Shown: in pieces, positions 1-7,856 of the stretch | How the letters are laid out: every line of letters begins with the position of its first letter | Numbering within the stretch: the stretch's first letter is position 1 | From: an uncultured Clostridium sp. | Lineage (GTDB): Bacteria; Bacillota; Clostridia; Lachnospirales; Lachnospiraceae | NCBI GenBank assembly: GCA_900538475.1 | Contig: UPYT01000009.1 | Span: 52,384 to 116,383 of the forward strand | Direction of reading: 5' to 3' | DNA: 64,000 nt | The notes under the pieces: model-generated | Database searches by the model: none | The model's input: only the letters and a program-made list of their open reading frames with translations | What the model was told of the DNA's origin: nothing | Position numbers and translations under genes: made by a program

Positions 1-222
1 ACCAGCCATTTTGGGGTAAATATAAACCACATCTGACGGTTCCACACTTCCTACTAACTCACGGAACAGCTCAATGGTTCCTGTTTCTGGTGTCTGCACA
101 TCCACAACCGGAATTGCTGCCTCTTCCACAGGGGCATTCTTTTTCAGCGCCCTTGGCACTGTTATGGCAGCCACTGCAGCGATTGCTACTACAATTCCTC
201 CGACTACAATTTTCTTTTTCAT
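1..222 (-). CDS. Efflux transporter periplasmic adaptor (HlyD/MacA type), N-terminal part
   Basis: Only the first 74 codons lie in the window; the gene runs off the left edge. It starts at ATG 222 behind a GGAGA Shine-Dalgarno. The protein opens with MKKKIVVGG and a single hydrophobic helix (residues about 4-22), followed by a short acidic linker and the stretch VDVQTPETGTIELFRELVGS. This matches the start of the membrane-fusion (adaptor) subunits of RND or MacAB-type efflux pumps, which bridge an inner-membrane pump to the outside. It lies 18 bp after the TetR gene in the same direction, so the two probably form one operon autoregulated by that repressor. The pump subunit itself would be further left and is not visible. 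Confidence 0.75.
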   Translation of the reverse strand, partial: MKKKIVVGGIVVAIAAVAAITVPRALKKNAPVEEAAIPVVDVQTPETGTIELFRELVGSVEPSDVVYIYPKMAG

Positions 223-239
223 GATTGTCTCCTCATTTT

Positions 240-881
240 TCAGTTTTTATTTCGATACGCACCGTACTTCAAAAGCTCCAGATCATCCCGGAAGTGCTTT
301 TTTGCTTCTTCCGCCTTATCCATATTCTGGACATACCATTTAACAGAAAATGTCATGGTCATCATTCCCATTCGTAAAAGCGAATCAAATTCCTCCGGCT
401 TTTCATAAGGATATCTGCTTCTATCAAGACGTTCAAATATCCACTGGTTCATCTTCATACCTTCGTCCTTCCCCGAATGCCGGGTCCGGAACATCCCCCC
501 ATCCATGCCAAAAAGACTTTCACCCTCCTGGCTGGTAAACACATTGCGAACAACCTCCATCATGGTCTTTGTTTCCTGAAGCTCATCTATCAGCCGCTGG
601 AACAGCCATTCCAGCAATCCAAAATAGTCGCCTCCGTTCGCCTCCAATTCCTCTTCACACAGCTGAAGCATATTCTCAAATCCATCAGAAAGAATATATT
701 CCAGCAAATCTTTTTTATCCACAAAATATGTATAAAAACTGCCTCTTGATATATCCGCATTGTGGATAATCTGGTTGATTGACACCTTCTCGTATGGTAC
801 TCTTGCAAACTCCAAAACAGCCGCCGCCCGAATAGCCTGCCGTTTTTCCTCCGGCAAACGGTGAAACCGTTCTGTAGGCAT
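240..881 (-). CDS. TetR/AcrR family transcriptional regulator
   Basis: A 213-residue regulator. The N-terminal helix-turn-helix reads RQAIRAAAVLEFARVPYEKV then INQIIHNADISRGSFYTYF, the standard TetR DNA-binding fold; the rest is an all-helical ligand domain. I place the start at the ATG at 881 because AGGGAGGGGG sits 4-6 bases upstream; the upstream in-frame ATG at 899 has no useful Shine-Dalgarno spacing. It is upstream of and co-directional with an efflux adaptor gene. Two TGACA-N3-TGTCA palindromes lie in and just downstream of its promoter, so negative autoregulation relieved by a pump substrate is likely. The ligand is unknown. Confidence 0.9.
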   Translation of the reverse strand: MPTERFHRLPEEKRQAIRAAAVLEFARVPYEKVSINQIIHNADISRGSFYTYFVDKKDLLEYILSDGFENMLQLCEEELEANGGDYFGLLEWLFQRLIDELQETKTMMEVVRNVFTSQEGESLFGMDGGMFRTRHSGKDEGMKMNQWIFERLDRSRYPYEKPEEFDSLLRMGMMTMTFSVKWYVQNMDKAEEAKKHFRDDLELLKYGAYRNKN

Positions 882-990
882 TGTTCCCCCTCCCTTCATC
901 CTCTTTGATTTTCATGGCTGATTCTGCCGATGCTTCTAAGCTCCATTCCCGGTTCTTTCCATCAGCTTTTTTCAGCCCTGTTTCAAAAGG

Positions 991-1047
991 TGACAAGTTG
1001 TCATCTATACTCCGAAAAACAGTTTTCATTATAATGACACCTTGTCA
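991..1047 (-). promoter_or_regulatory. Two palindromic operators for the TetR regulator
   Basis: TGACAAGTTGTCA (991-1003) is a perfect inverted repeat around one central base. TGACACCTTGTCA (1035-1047) has the same TGACA-N3-TGTCA arms. The second lies inside the -35/-10 spacer of the tetR promoter and the first lies downstream of the -10, the usual arrangement for TetR autorepression. Assignment to this regulator is inference from position. Confidence 0.7.
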
Positions 1048-1056
1048 CCATGTCAA
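1028..1056 (-). promoter_or_regulatory. Consensus sigma-A promoter for tetR-efflux operon
   Basis: On the minus strand TTGACA (1051-1056), a 17-bp spacer, and TATAAT (1028-1033): a perfect vegetative promoter. An operator palindrome fills the spacer, so a strong promoter is held off by repressor. The distance to the tetR ATG is about 150 bp. Confidence 0.85.
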
Positions 1057-1084
1057 TAGAGGTCATAGTTTTTTCACAGAATTT

Positions 1085-1336
1085 ATATTTTTTTAGTTTC
1101 TTGCTAAGAATTATTTTCGAATTGCACTGTGGGGGGATTTTAATTGAAGTCCAATGATATATTTTGCGTGTTCACTTTATAGAGTAGATTTTATATTATA
1201 ATATGAGGATTTTGCATTTTTAATGGATATCCGCGATTTTTGCACAATACTAGGCTCTCTTTTTGCAGTTTTAAAAGAAAATCGCGATTCCTGCACAATC
1301 CTGGGTTCTTTCCCACATAATCCGCAAGATACACCG
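1085..1336. other. Non-coding stretch with an imperfect direct repeat
   Basis: No credible gene is seen here. It is AT-rich and contains two related blocks, near 1231-1262 and 1282-1313, each with CGCGATT, TGCACAAT and a CTxGGxTCT core, 51 bp apart. Function unknown; it could be a pair of protein-binding sites or a duplicated remnant of a mobile element. Confidence 0.5.
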
Positions 1337-1424
1337 GGCGTCTGCCTTATAAAAATTCAGACAGGAAAACGCTTATGAAAACAAACTTTCAACGCATTTT
1401 CCTGTCTGAAACTTTAGCTGTTAC
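1337..1424. mobile_element. Degenerate copy of the GTAACAG palindromic element
   Basis: Read on the minus strand it starts GTAACAG (1424-1418) and then carries the same long hairpin as the element at 2217: CAGACAGGAAAA, GTTGAAAGTTTG, TTTTCATAAG, TTTTCCTGTCTG, then ATAAGGCAGACGCC. The far inverted end is lost, so no target duplication can be read. It begins 2 bp after the hemerythrin stop codon and probably folds as that gene's 3' hairpin. Confidence 0.6.
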
Positions 1425-1426
1425 TA

Positions 1427-1852
1427 TTAAATACGACTTTCGTTATCTCTCATAAATCGGTACTCTGCCACAGAGCGATCAAAACCGCGAATGTGGTTAT
1501 AAAGCCAGTTGGTCACGTTCTCATTCACAGACTCTACAAAAGCAGCGGTAGGACCTTCCTGCTCCTCCAGCATCGCATACAGATCCTTTACCACCTGGCG
1601 CAGCTCCTCGTGTTTCTTTTTATGCTCTGCAATACCCGGATAACCAATCTCCTCCTGAAGCTTTTCCTCCTCGCCAAAGTGGAATTCTGTATAATCCGCC
1701 AGATAATCCAGAGTCTCAACTGCTTCCCGCTTTGCCGGCTTTTCATTCTCACAAAGAATCAGAAGCTTGTTAATCCGGTCAATCAGCTCTTTGTGCTGTG
1801 TGTCAATCATCTTATTGCCTGTAATTAAGGAATCATCAAATACTGCCTGCAT
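1427..1852 (-). CDS. Bacteriohemerythrin (O2-binding di-iron protein)
   Basis: A small helical cytoplasmic protein of 141 residues from ATG 1852 (AGGA 5 bases upstream); an alternative ATG at 1900 adds 16 residues but has poorer ribosome-binding context. The ligand pattern of the bacterial hemerythrin family is visible: H in IDTQHKEL, HFGEEE (H plus E), HKKKHEE (two H), and HIRGFD (H and D). Such proteins bind oxygen at a non-heme di-iron centre and are thought to buffer or sense O2 in anaerobes and microaerophiles. The gene appears monocistronic. Its 3' end is followed at once by a degenerate palindromic element. Confidence 0.88.
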   Translation of the reverse strand: MQAVFDDSLITGNKMIDTQHKELIDRINKLLILCENEKPAKREAVETLDYLADYTEFHFGEEEKLQEEIGYPGIAEHKKKHEELRQVVKDLYAMLEEQEGPTAAFVESVNENVTNWLYNHIRGFDRSVAEYRFMRDNESRI

Positions 1853-2006
1853 ATCATTCCTGCCGCCCAAACTGTTTTGAGCAGACTCTCCTTTCTTCAT
1901 TTTCGTATTCTGATGCCTTCTGCTTTATTCTCACAAATCTGCCAAACCCGGTAAAAGTTTGCATCCTGTTCACAATTCCACTCTGCTGGCTGCAATTCTC
2001 TGTAAG

Positions 2007-2130
2007 AAAGAAGTTCGCGAGCTTCTCCGCCTGCAGCGGGTCGCTTCTGTGACAAAATTCTCTTCCAACCCATGGCGATCCTCGCGGATCGTTTTTATGT
2101 CATAGGACGCGCTTTCCTATGACATAAAAA
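2007..2130. repeat. Hairpin-rich repeat family 2, copy 1
   Basis: About 124 bp. It contains GAAGTTCGCGAGCTTCTCCG, a GCAGCGGGTCGC block, GGCGATCCTCGCGGATCG and a terminal hairpin TTTTTATGTCATAGGA (2092-2107) pairing with TCCTATGACATAAAAA (2115-2130). Related copies lie at 38705-38797, 62696-62817 (inverted) and the right edge (63953 onward). No open reading frame or clear target duplication was found. It lies in the 562-bp gene-free stretch 1853-2414 upstream of the hemerythrin gene. Confidence 0.7.
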
Positions 2131-2134
2131 CCAG

Positions 2135-2165
2135 AAAGCATCGGAAATCTCTCCGATGCTTTCAT
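2135..2165 (-). terminator. Terminator hairpin downstream of the glycosyltransferase gene
   Basis: GAAAGCATCGGA (2135-2146) pairs with TCCGATGCTTTC (2151-2162) over a 4-nt loop. On the minus strand it is followed by TGGTTTTTAT, a reasonable U-tract. It lies after the stop of the large glycosyltransferase gene. Confidence 0.6.
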
Positions 2166-2216
2166 TTTACTTCATATAATTAGGAATGACAAGCGATAAT
2201 TAAATAACAATTTCCG

Positions 2217-2367
2217 GTAACAGTTCAGCCTTGCGGGGATTCAGTCAGAAAAACTCGTTGAAAGTTTACTTTCATAAGAATTTTTCTGACTGAATTCACA
2301 TAAGGCGGACGCCTAAAGCTTCTTGTCCGCTGTAAGCGGGCAAGAAGATGCAAGGCTGAACTGTTAC
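2217..2367. mobile_element. GTAACAG palindromic MITE-like element, full modular copy (151 bp)
   Basis: The ends GTAACAGTTCAGCCTTGC and GCAAGGCTGAACTGTTAC are perfect inverted repeats. Inside are a long hairpin (ATTCAGTCAGAAAAA ... TTTTTCTGACTGAAT) and a second hairpin (CTTCTTGTCCGC ... GCGGGCAAGAAG). The element is bracketed by a perfect 8-bp direct repeat AATTTCCG (2209-2216 and 2368-2375), the signature of transposition. No coding capacity. It lies 47 bp after the stop of the glycosyltransferase gene. Confidence 0.85.
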
Positions 2368-2414
2368 AATTTCCGCTCACCGGCAAGCCAGCAACCAGCG
2401 CCTCCTCTGCCCTC

Positions 2415-5400
2415 TTATCTGCGGCAGAAATCCTCCTCAATGACTCTCCAGGCAGCATCCATGCTGAAATGCTCCCTGATATACCGCTGCGTTCTTTCAC
2501 ACAATTCCCGGCAGGCTTCCTCATTCTGATAAAGTTCTGCAACTGCCTGAGCAAACTGTTCCGGCTCATCCTCCACCACAAGCACATCCTCTACCTGAGG
2601 AATTCCCTCTGCACCGATGGACGTCGTTACAATCGGAACGCCGTTGTAGATCGCTTCCACAACCTTTCCCTTTACGCCTGCCCCGTAGCGAAGAGGCACA
2701 ACCACGATTCTGCACTCTGCATACAGCTGCTCTAACTCCTCCTCTGATACAAAGCCCTTAATAATAATTCCGTTGCCCGGCTGCTCCAAAGCCCGGATTT
2801 CATCCGTTACCTTTGAACCTACTACATAGAAGTCCGGCGCCGCAGCTCCTGCCTCTTCCATCTTCTGGCGAATCAGCGGGTAAATATCCCGGGCGAACCA
2901 CAGAACCGCATCTGCATTCGGCGGATGGGCAAAGCCGCCGACAAACAGCAGACCTTCCCGCTTTGCAAAGTCTTCCTGAATCGTTTCCTTAAACTGATCA
3001 AATACATAAGCTGTAATATCCTTCACAGAAATCGTCGGATCAATTTCCCGGATCGCATCCCGCTCAATATAGGACGGATAATAGGAAACCGCTGCCTTGC
3101 TCATCAAAGTCAGCTCAATAGATTTCCAGTACTCGGCATCCTCCCGAATCTTCGGATCCCCGGTAATCTGATACTCTCTGCTTTCTCTGAGGAAATGCAG
3201 ATCATGACCGTAATAAATAACCTTAATATCTGTATTGTCCAGAATATAATCAATATACTTGGAGGCAATATGAGGACGGTTTAAGTAAGCCACATCAATA
3301 TCATCTCCGTGCTCTCTCAGCCAGTCCCAAATCTTAACCTGGTATTCCGGTCCGTATAACACCTCAATTCCCATCTGCTCCAGCTCTGTCGTGTATGGCT
3401 CCTCGTGCATAAAATTATCACCCAGGAATTTCACCACAAAGCCCTTCTTAAGAAACATTTTCAGATACTGGTATGTGGTTTTAGAACCGGCATCTTTATC
3501 ATAAGTAGGAACATAGTGATCCACCACCAGCACAATAGGCTTGCCCATGCTGCGCTCTCTGGCACGGAAGGGATCCGGATTGCCGTCATTTTCACACTGC
3601 TTCGCAAACTCCTCCGCCCATTTTTCCTTCAGTTTCCGGGAATTGGCCACCTGATAACGCTTCAGTCCGGTTCCCTCCACATCCGTTCCGTTGGACACTC
3701 CTTCGAAATGGATCACCTTGGAAAGGGGCTGATATACAACGCGGTATCCAGCTTTTCTCACCTCAAAGGCCAGATCCGAATCCTCGCAGTAAGCAGGAGC
3801 AAATCGGGTATCAAAACCGCCAATCTGCTTCCACAGCTCATTGGAAAGCAAAATCGCCGCTCCGGAAATATAGTCCACATCCTTCACATAATTGTATTCC
3901 GGCTTATCCGGATCATCCAGACGACCGTAGTTCCATCCAGAACCATCACTCCAGATAATACCGCCGGCCTCCTGAAGGCGGCCGTCCGGGTACACCAGCT
4001 TGGAACCAACCATACCAATCGAAGGATCCCGTTCAATCAAATCAACCAGAGAACTCAGCCAGTTTTCCGTCACCTGCGTATCGTTATTCAGGAACATAAT
4101 ATACTTGCCCCGGGCATGGCGGGCTGCATTGTTGCAGTTGCGCAGAAAGCCCTGGTTGGTGGTGTTGCGGCAGATAACAAGTCCCTCTGCATACTGAGAT
4201 AAATGCTCTGTAGCATCTGTAGACACATCATCAGCAATAATCACCTCATAAGGCACATCCTTTGTATGCTCCAGAATAGAAACCAGACAGGCATAGGTAT
4301 AATGAATCTGATTATAAACAGGGATCACGATAGAAACTACCGGATTCTCCACCTGCTCAAATTTCAGACGTCCGTGCTGCTTGTAAATTTCTCCAATGTG
4401 GAAATCTCCGTCCCGCAGGTTCTTTCCCTCTGGAGTAGAATACAGCTTCATGGAACGAATAGGATGAAGCACATATTCTTTTTTATAGGCCAGACGCTTT
4501 CTTTGAGGCGTTCCCTTGGGATACTTTTTATTAAAGGCATCTCCCAGCTTCCTGCGAAGCCGGAACAGCAGCGCCTCGTGCTTGTCTAAATAGGCCAGGG
4601 TCTTGCCCATTTCATCAATTTCATGGCGTAGATCCCGGATAATCGCCTCCAGATTCGTCACATGGTTGTTGGTAAGCCGCTGCACCTCTGTAATCTTCCG
4701 AATCGTCACATCCTTTTCCCGGCTGTGGATCTTCATCTGCTCAATCCGCTCTCTTGCCCGGGCCAGATCACTCTCTGTCTGGCGGATTTCCTTAACGCCT
4801 CTGGAATATACCATATAATTGCCCAGATACAGCTGCTGATTTTCCCCATGAACATAATTCTGGAAATTCACTTCCATCTTCCGGTAGACCTCTGCCATCT
4901 CCGGCGTAATGCCGAAGGCAGACAAGATCTGATCCAAAGAAAGCTGCTTCATAACGCTGCTGTACTGCTCATAAAAATAATACAGAATCCGATATTTTAC
5001 AAAATGCTCCGGAACCGGGAATAAAAATACCCATTCATAGTCCAGACAGTAAATACCATCCTCTGTCAAAAGCATATTTTCAAAAAGAGCATCGATATTG
5101 GATACACGACAGGCAGTGTCCTGCCCCAAAAGCGCCAGCTCCTCCTCACAAAGACCCTGACCGAATACCTCGTCAAACTCCTCTGTTCTCACAAAGCTGC
5201 TTCGGAATTCCGGTCTGATATCATAAACCTGATCCAGAGCCTGACTCAGAGCCTCAAGAGGAAGCTGTCCGCCGGAAATCTGCTGCCCCAGCTTTTCTGC
5301 CCAGGTCTGTCCCTCCAGATAGGGGAAAAATGCCGAATTCCTGTCCGGGCGATATTCCGGACTGGCCACCTTCAGCACCCGGTGCTGCTGCATCAGCTCC

Positions 5401-6344
5401 TCCTCTTTTTTTCGGAAGGAATCAATATGAGCAGATCCTGCCAGACTGAGAGCGGCCTTCTCCACATACCGTCTGCGGCCTCCCTCTTTCTTAGCCTCGC
5501 AGATACAGGTTTTAATCTGGAAAACTTCCTTTCGGGTTTTGTTGTATTTTACATAAATCGGATCCTCTCCATTTTCCAGGCGCTCCGGGCTGCTGCTCCA
5601 GAATACCAGATAAGAGTTGGCATAGAGATCAAACAGGCCTGCCTCACAGGCTGTATCAAATTTCTGTCCCATATCCATCATATGATATCTTGGGTAATCA
5701 TAGGCCGGAGTCACTCTGGTCATATCTCCCTTCTTGGGAAGATACTGATCCGAATAAATGCTGACCGGTGTGCGGTAATCAGGCATGGGATAATAGAACC
5801 GTCCCCCTGGCAGCAGCTGGGCCAGCTGCACCTTTGTCATAGCATTGGCTTCATCTGCTGTTCCTGAAAAATATTTCATGCCAAGCGCATTGGGAACTGC
5901 CACAATCAAAACCCCGTCTGGCTTTAACAATGCCTTAGCCGCCTGCAGCTGTTCTTCATAGGGCGCCTGCAGAGTACCTGCAAACACCACATAGTCAAAT
6001 CCCTCTGCGCGCTCTTCCTTCAAATCAAAAAGCGAACCATTTTCATACCGGATGTTAGCTGCGCCGGGATAACGCAATTCCACAGTGCGGAGGGCATTGG
6101 CATCCTCATCCAGTACCGTTACCTGAGCCACACTGGTGCGGAAAAGCCCGGTCATGGCTCCGTAATCCGCGCCTATCTGAAGAAGCTCTCCCTCAGGGTC
6201 AAAATCATACCACTCCAGCAAAAGCTCTCTCTGTTCAGAAAGAGCATACAGATAATCCAGGCGGCTGTTCTCTTCCAGAATCTCCCGGATATTTCCATTG
6301 TGCTCTTTTAAAAGGAGCTGTATCTCATCGTCAATTTTTTTCAT
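2415..6344 (-). CDS. Multidomain protein: methyltransferase, kinase-like region, GT2 and GT4 glycosyltransferases
   Basis: A 1309-residue cytoplasmic protein that appears to join several glycan-modifying activities. Residues about 50-160 form a class I SAM methyltransferase-like fold (LLQIGADYGAMTG as motif I). Residues about 300-500 include ICLDYEW-like sequence (YCLDYEWVF) reminiscent of an aminoglycoside- or LPS-kinase-type active site, tentative. Residues 515-600 are a predicted coiled coil. Residues about 668-890 are a GT2 domain (VSIVIPVYNQ, then FLNNDT as the DxD-type site, then ED in CEDSD). Residues about 936-1305 are a GT4/GT1-like glycosyltransferase (LLFVGGFAHPPN, then RYGAGVKGKVVEA). 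Its start overlaps the ABC ATPase gene by 14 bp, so it is probably translationally coupled and builds or caps the polymer exported by that transporter. Confidence 0.85.
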   Translation of the reverse strand: MKKIDDEIQLLLKEHNGNIREILEENSRLDYLYALSEQRELLLEWYDFDPEGELLQIGADYGAMTGLFRTSVAQVTVLDEDANALRTVELRYPGAANIRYENGSLFDLKEERAEGFDYVVFAGTLQAPYEEQLQAAKALLKPDGVLIVAVPNALGMKYFSGTADEANAMTKVQLAQLLPGGRFYYPMPDYRTPVSIYSDQYLPKKGDMTRVTPAYDYPRYHMMDMGQKFDTACEAGLFDLYANSYLVFWSSSPERLENGEDPIYVKYNKTRKEVFQIKTCICEAKKEGGRRRYVEKAALSLAGSAHIDSFRKKEEELMQQHRVLKVASPEYRPDRNSAFFPYLEGQTWAEKLGQQISGGQLPLEALSQALDQVYDIRPEFRSSFVRTEEFDEVFGQGLCEEELALLGQDTACRVSNIDALFENMLLTEDGIYCLDYEWVFLFPVPEHFVKYRILYYFYEQYSSVMKQLSLDQILSAFGITPEMAEVYRKMEVNFQNYVHGENQQLYLGNYMVYSRGVKEIRQTESDLARARERIEQMKIHSREKDVTIRKITEVQRLTNNHVTNLEAIIRDLRHEIDEMGKTLAYLDKHEALLFRLRRKLGDAFNKKYPKGTPQRKRLAYKKEYVLHPIRSMKLYSTPEGKNLRDGDFHIGEIYKQHGRLKFEQVENPVVSIVIPVYNQIHYTYACLVSILEHTKDVPYEVIIADDVSTDATEHLSQYAEGLVICRNTTNQGFLRNCNNAARHARGKYIMFLNNDTQVTENWLSSLVDLIERDPSIGMVGSKLVYPDGRLQEAGGIIWSDGSGWNYGRLDDPDKPEYNYVKDVDYISGAAILLSNELWKQIGGFDTRFAPAYCEDSDLAFEVRKAGYRVVYQPLSKVIHFEGVSNGTDVEGTGLKRYQVANSRKLKEKWAEEFAKQCENDGNPDPFRARERSMGKPIVLVVDHYVPTYDKDAGSKTTYQYLKMFLKKGFVVKFLGDNFMHEEPYTTELEQMGIEVLYGPEYQVKIWDWLREHGDDIDVAYLNRPHIASKYIDYILDNTDIKVIYYGHDLHFLRESREYQITGDPKIREDAEYWKSIELTLMSKAAVSYYPSYIERDAIREIDPTISVKDITAYVFDQFKETIQEDFAKREGLLFVGGFAHPPNADAVLWFARDIYPLIRQKMEEAGAAAPDFYVVGSKVTDEIRALEQPGNGIIIKGFVSEEELEQLYAECRIVVVPLRYGAGVKGKVVEAIYNGVPIVTTSIGAEGIPQVEDVLVVEDEPEQFAQAVAELYQNEEACRELCERTQRYIREHFSMDAAWRVIEEDFCRR

Positions 6345-7758
6345 GTTCCTGTCCTTTTCTTAAAACCGTTTCCACCTCAGACTCCATATCATAGACGCCT
6401 ACTGTGTTCTTATTGGAAATCACCGTAATACTGGCAATGTCGTAGAGCCGGTGGTATACGGTGTGCTCTCCCTGTTCAAAACCAGTGCAGCTCATACTCA
6501 GCAGATACTCTCCGCCCTGAAGCGTCATTTTCTGACGGAAGGTTACTTCATATTCATCTCCCTGCCCTACCGGCTTTACATCTGCGCCTTCAAACATGGT
6601 ATTGGTTCCGGTCAAATCCGCGCCTTTTTTATCCTTAATCGTATAAGTAAAGATCGGCGCCTGAATGGTATCAAAGAAACGAATCCGTTCCTTGATTTCA
6701 AAATACTCGCCCTTCAGAAGCAGGTTGGTCAGATTGCCCCGTTCATCAAACAGACCCAGATCGTAAATCTCCGCTTTTCCATTTCCATACTCTGTACGGT
6801 TGGGATTTATGGAAATTTTATCCTTCATCAGTCCCTGATTTTTGTCTTCTGAAAGGACTTCCTGTCCAGACAGGCATTTTGAGCTGCCGTCTGCGTCCCT
6901 TTCCTTCGAGCTTCCTTCGCTCTCGTCCGTCTCTCCGGCAGCCTTGCTTCCCCGTCCGTCCATTCCGCCGGAGAAATCATTCATCTCCGCCAGCTCCTCC
7001 TCCAGAGCATCCATCTGGTTTGCCAGAATCTTCTTATATAAATCTACCATTTTTCCGGCCGGGCCTTCTGCCACATAGTGTCCCTTATTGAGAAGCACTA
7101 CCCGGTCACAGTACTTAATAACACTGCCCATATCGTGGGTAACCATAAGGATCGTGGTTCCCTGCTTTCGGATTTCTTCCATTCGCCGGTAACACTTGGA
7201 CTGGAAAAATACATCTCCCACAGACAGAGCCTCATCTACGATCAGGATTTCCGGTTCTACATTAATTGCCAGCGCAAAAGCCAGCCGCACAAACATACCG
7301 CTGGAATAGGTTTTTACCGGCTGATATACAAAATCACCGATATCGGCAAATTCCAGAATCTCCGGCAGCTTTTCATCCATCTGGCTGCGGGTAAATCCCA
7401 TCATCGTACCGTTCATATATACATTTTCAATTCCGGTATAGTCCATATTGAATCCGGCACCCAGCTCCAGAAGTGCGGAAATCACTCCGCTTACCCGAAC
7501 ATTTCCCGTTGTAGGAGTCAGCACTCCGGTAATAATCTTCAGGATTGTAGATTTTCCGGATCCATTGGTTCCGATAATGCCCACGGTTTCTCCCTTTTTC
7601 ACCTGAAAAGAGATGTTGCTGAGGGCAAAAAAATCCCTGTGATAGCTTTTATGTGTCAGACTCAGGGATTCCTTCAGGCGATCAATCGGCTTTTCATACA
7701 ACCGGTATATCTTGCTTACATCCTGTACCTGGATGGCGTATTCACAGTTTTCAGTCAT
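6331..7758 (-). CDS. Polysaccharide/teichoic acid export ABC transporter, ATP-binding protein (Wzt/TagH type)
   Basis: 475 residues. The N-terminal nucleotide-binding domain shows Walker A GTNGSGKST, signature YSSGMFVRLAFA, Walker B ILIVDEAL and the switch His in VTHD. A long linker (about residues 255-310, acidic and Ser-rich) leads to a C-terminal beta-rich domain ending near TLQGGEYLLSMSCTGFEQGE, like the substrate-recognising Wzt C-terminal domain of O-antigen exporters. It would power export of an undecaprenyl-linked glycan together with a Wzm-type permease, but no permease gene is adjacent. Its own promoter lies at 7804-7832 and it overlaps the downstream glycosyltransferase gene by 14 bp. 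Confidence 0.9.
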   Translation of the reverse strand: MTENCEYAIQVQDVSKIYRLYEKPIDRLKESLSLTHKSYHRDFFALSNISFQVKKGETVGIIGTNGSGKSTILKIITGVLTPTTGNVRVSGVISALLELGAGFNMDYTGIENVYMNGTMMGFTRSQMDEKLPEILEFADIGDFVYQPVKTYSSGMFVRLAFALAINVEPEILIVDEALSVGDVFFQSKCYRRMEEIRKQGTTILMVTHDMGSVIKYCDRVVLLNKGHYVAEGPAGKMVDLYKKILANQMDALEEELAEMNDFSGGMDGRGSKAAGETDESEGSSKERDADGSSKCLSGQEVLSEDKNQGLMKDKISINPNRTEYGNGKAEIYDLGLFDERGNLTNLLLKGEYFEIKERIRFFDTIQAPIFTYTIKDKKGADLTGTNTMFEGADVKPVGQGDEYEVTFRQKMTLQGGEYLLSMSCTGFEQGEHTVYHRLYDIASITVISNKNTVGVYDMESEVETVLRKGQEHEKN

Positions 7759-7803
7759 GACTTTTCCTTCCTGATTGGCACTTTACATCAAATTCACCAC
7801 GAC

Positions 7804-7832
7804 AGTATACCATCATTTTCTCCTTGGTGCAA
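7804..7832 (-). promoter_or_regulatory. Promoter for the Wzt-like ATPase gene
   Basis: Minus strand TTGCAC (7827-7832), 17-bp spacer, TATACT (7804-7809) with a TGG extended -10. It sits immediately downstream of the hairpin that ends the preceding gene. Confidence 0.65.
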
Positions 7833-7856
7833 GGAGTGATCCGACCGGATCACTCC
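7833..7856 (-). terminator. Perfect hairpin containing the stop codon of the DUF975 gene
   Basis: GGAGTGATCCG and CGGATCACTCC form an 11-bp perfect stem with a 2-base centre. The TGA stop of the upstream gene (7850-7852) lies inside the stem. There is no U-tract, so it may act as a 3' stabiliser or weak terminator rather than a classical one. Confidence 0.5.

Noticed and set aside
1229..1315. CRISPR-like repeat
   Set aside because: Only two imperfect copies, no spacers of regular length and no cas genes.
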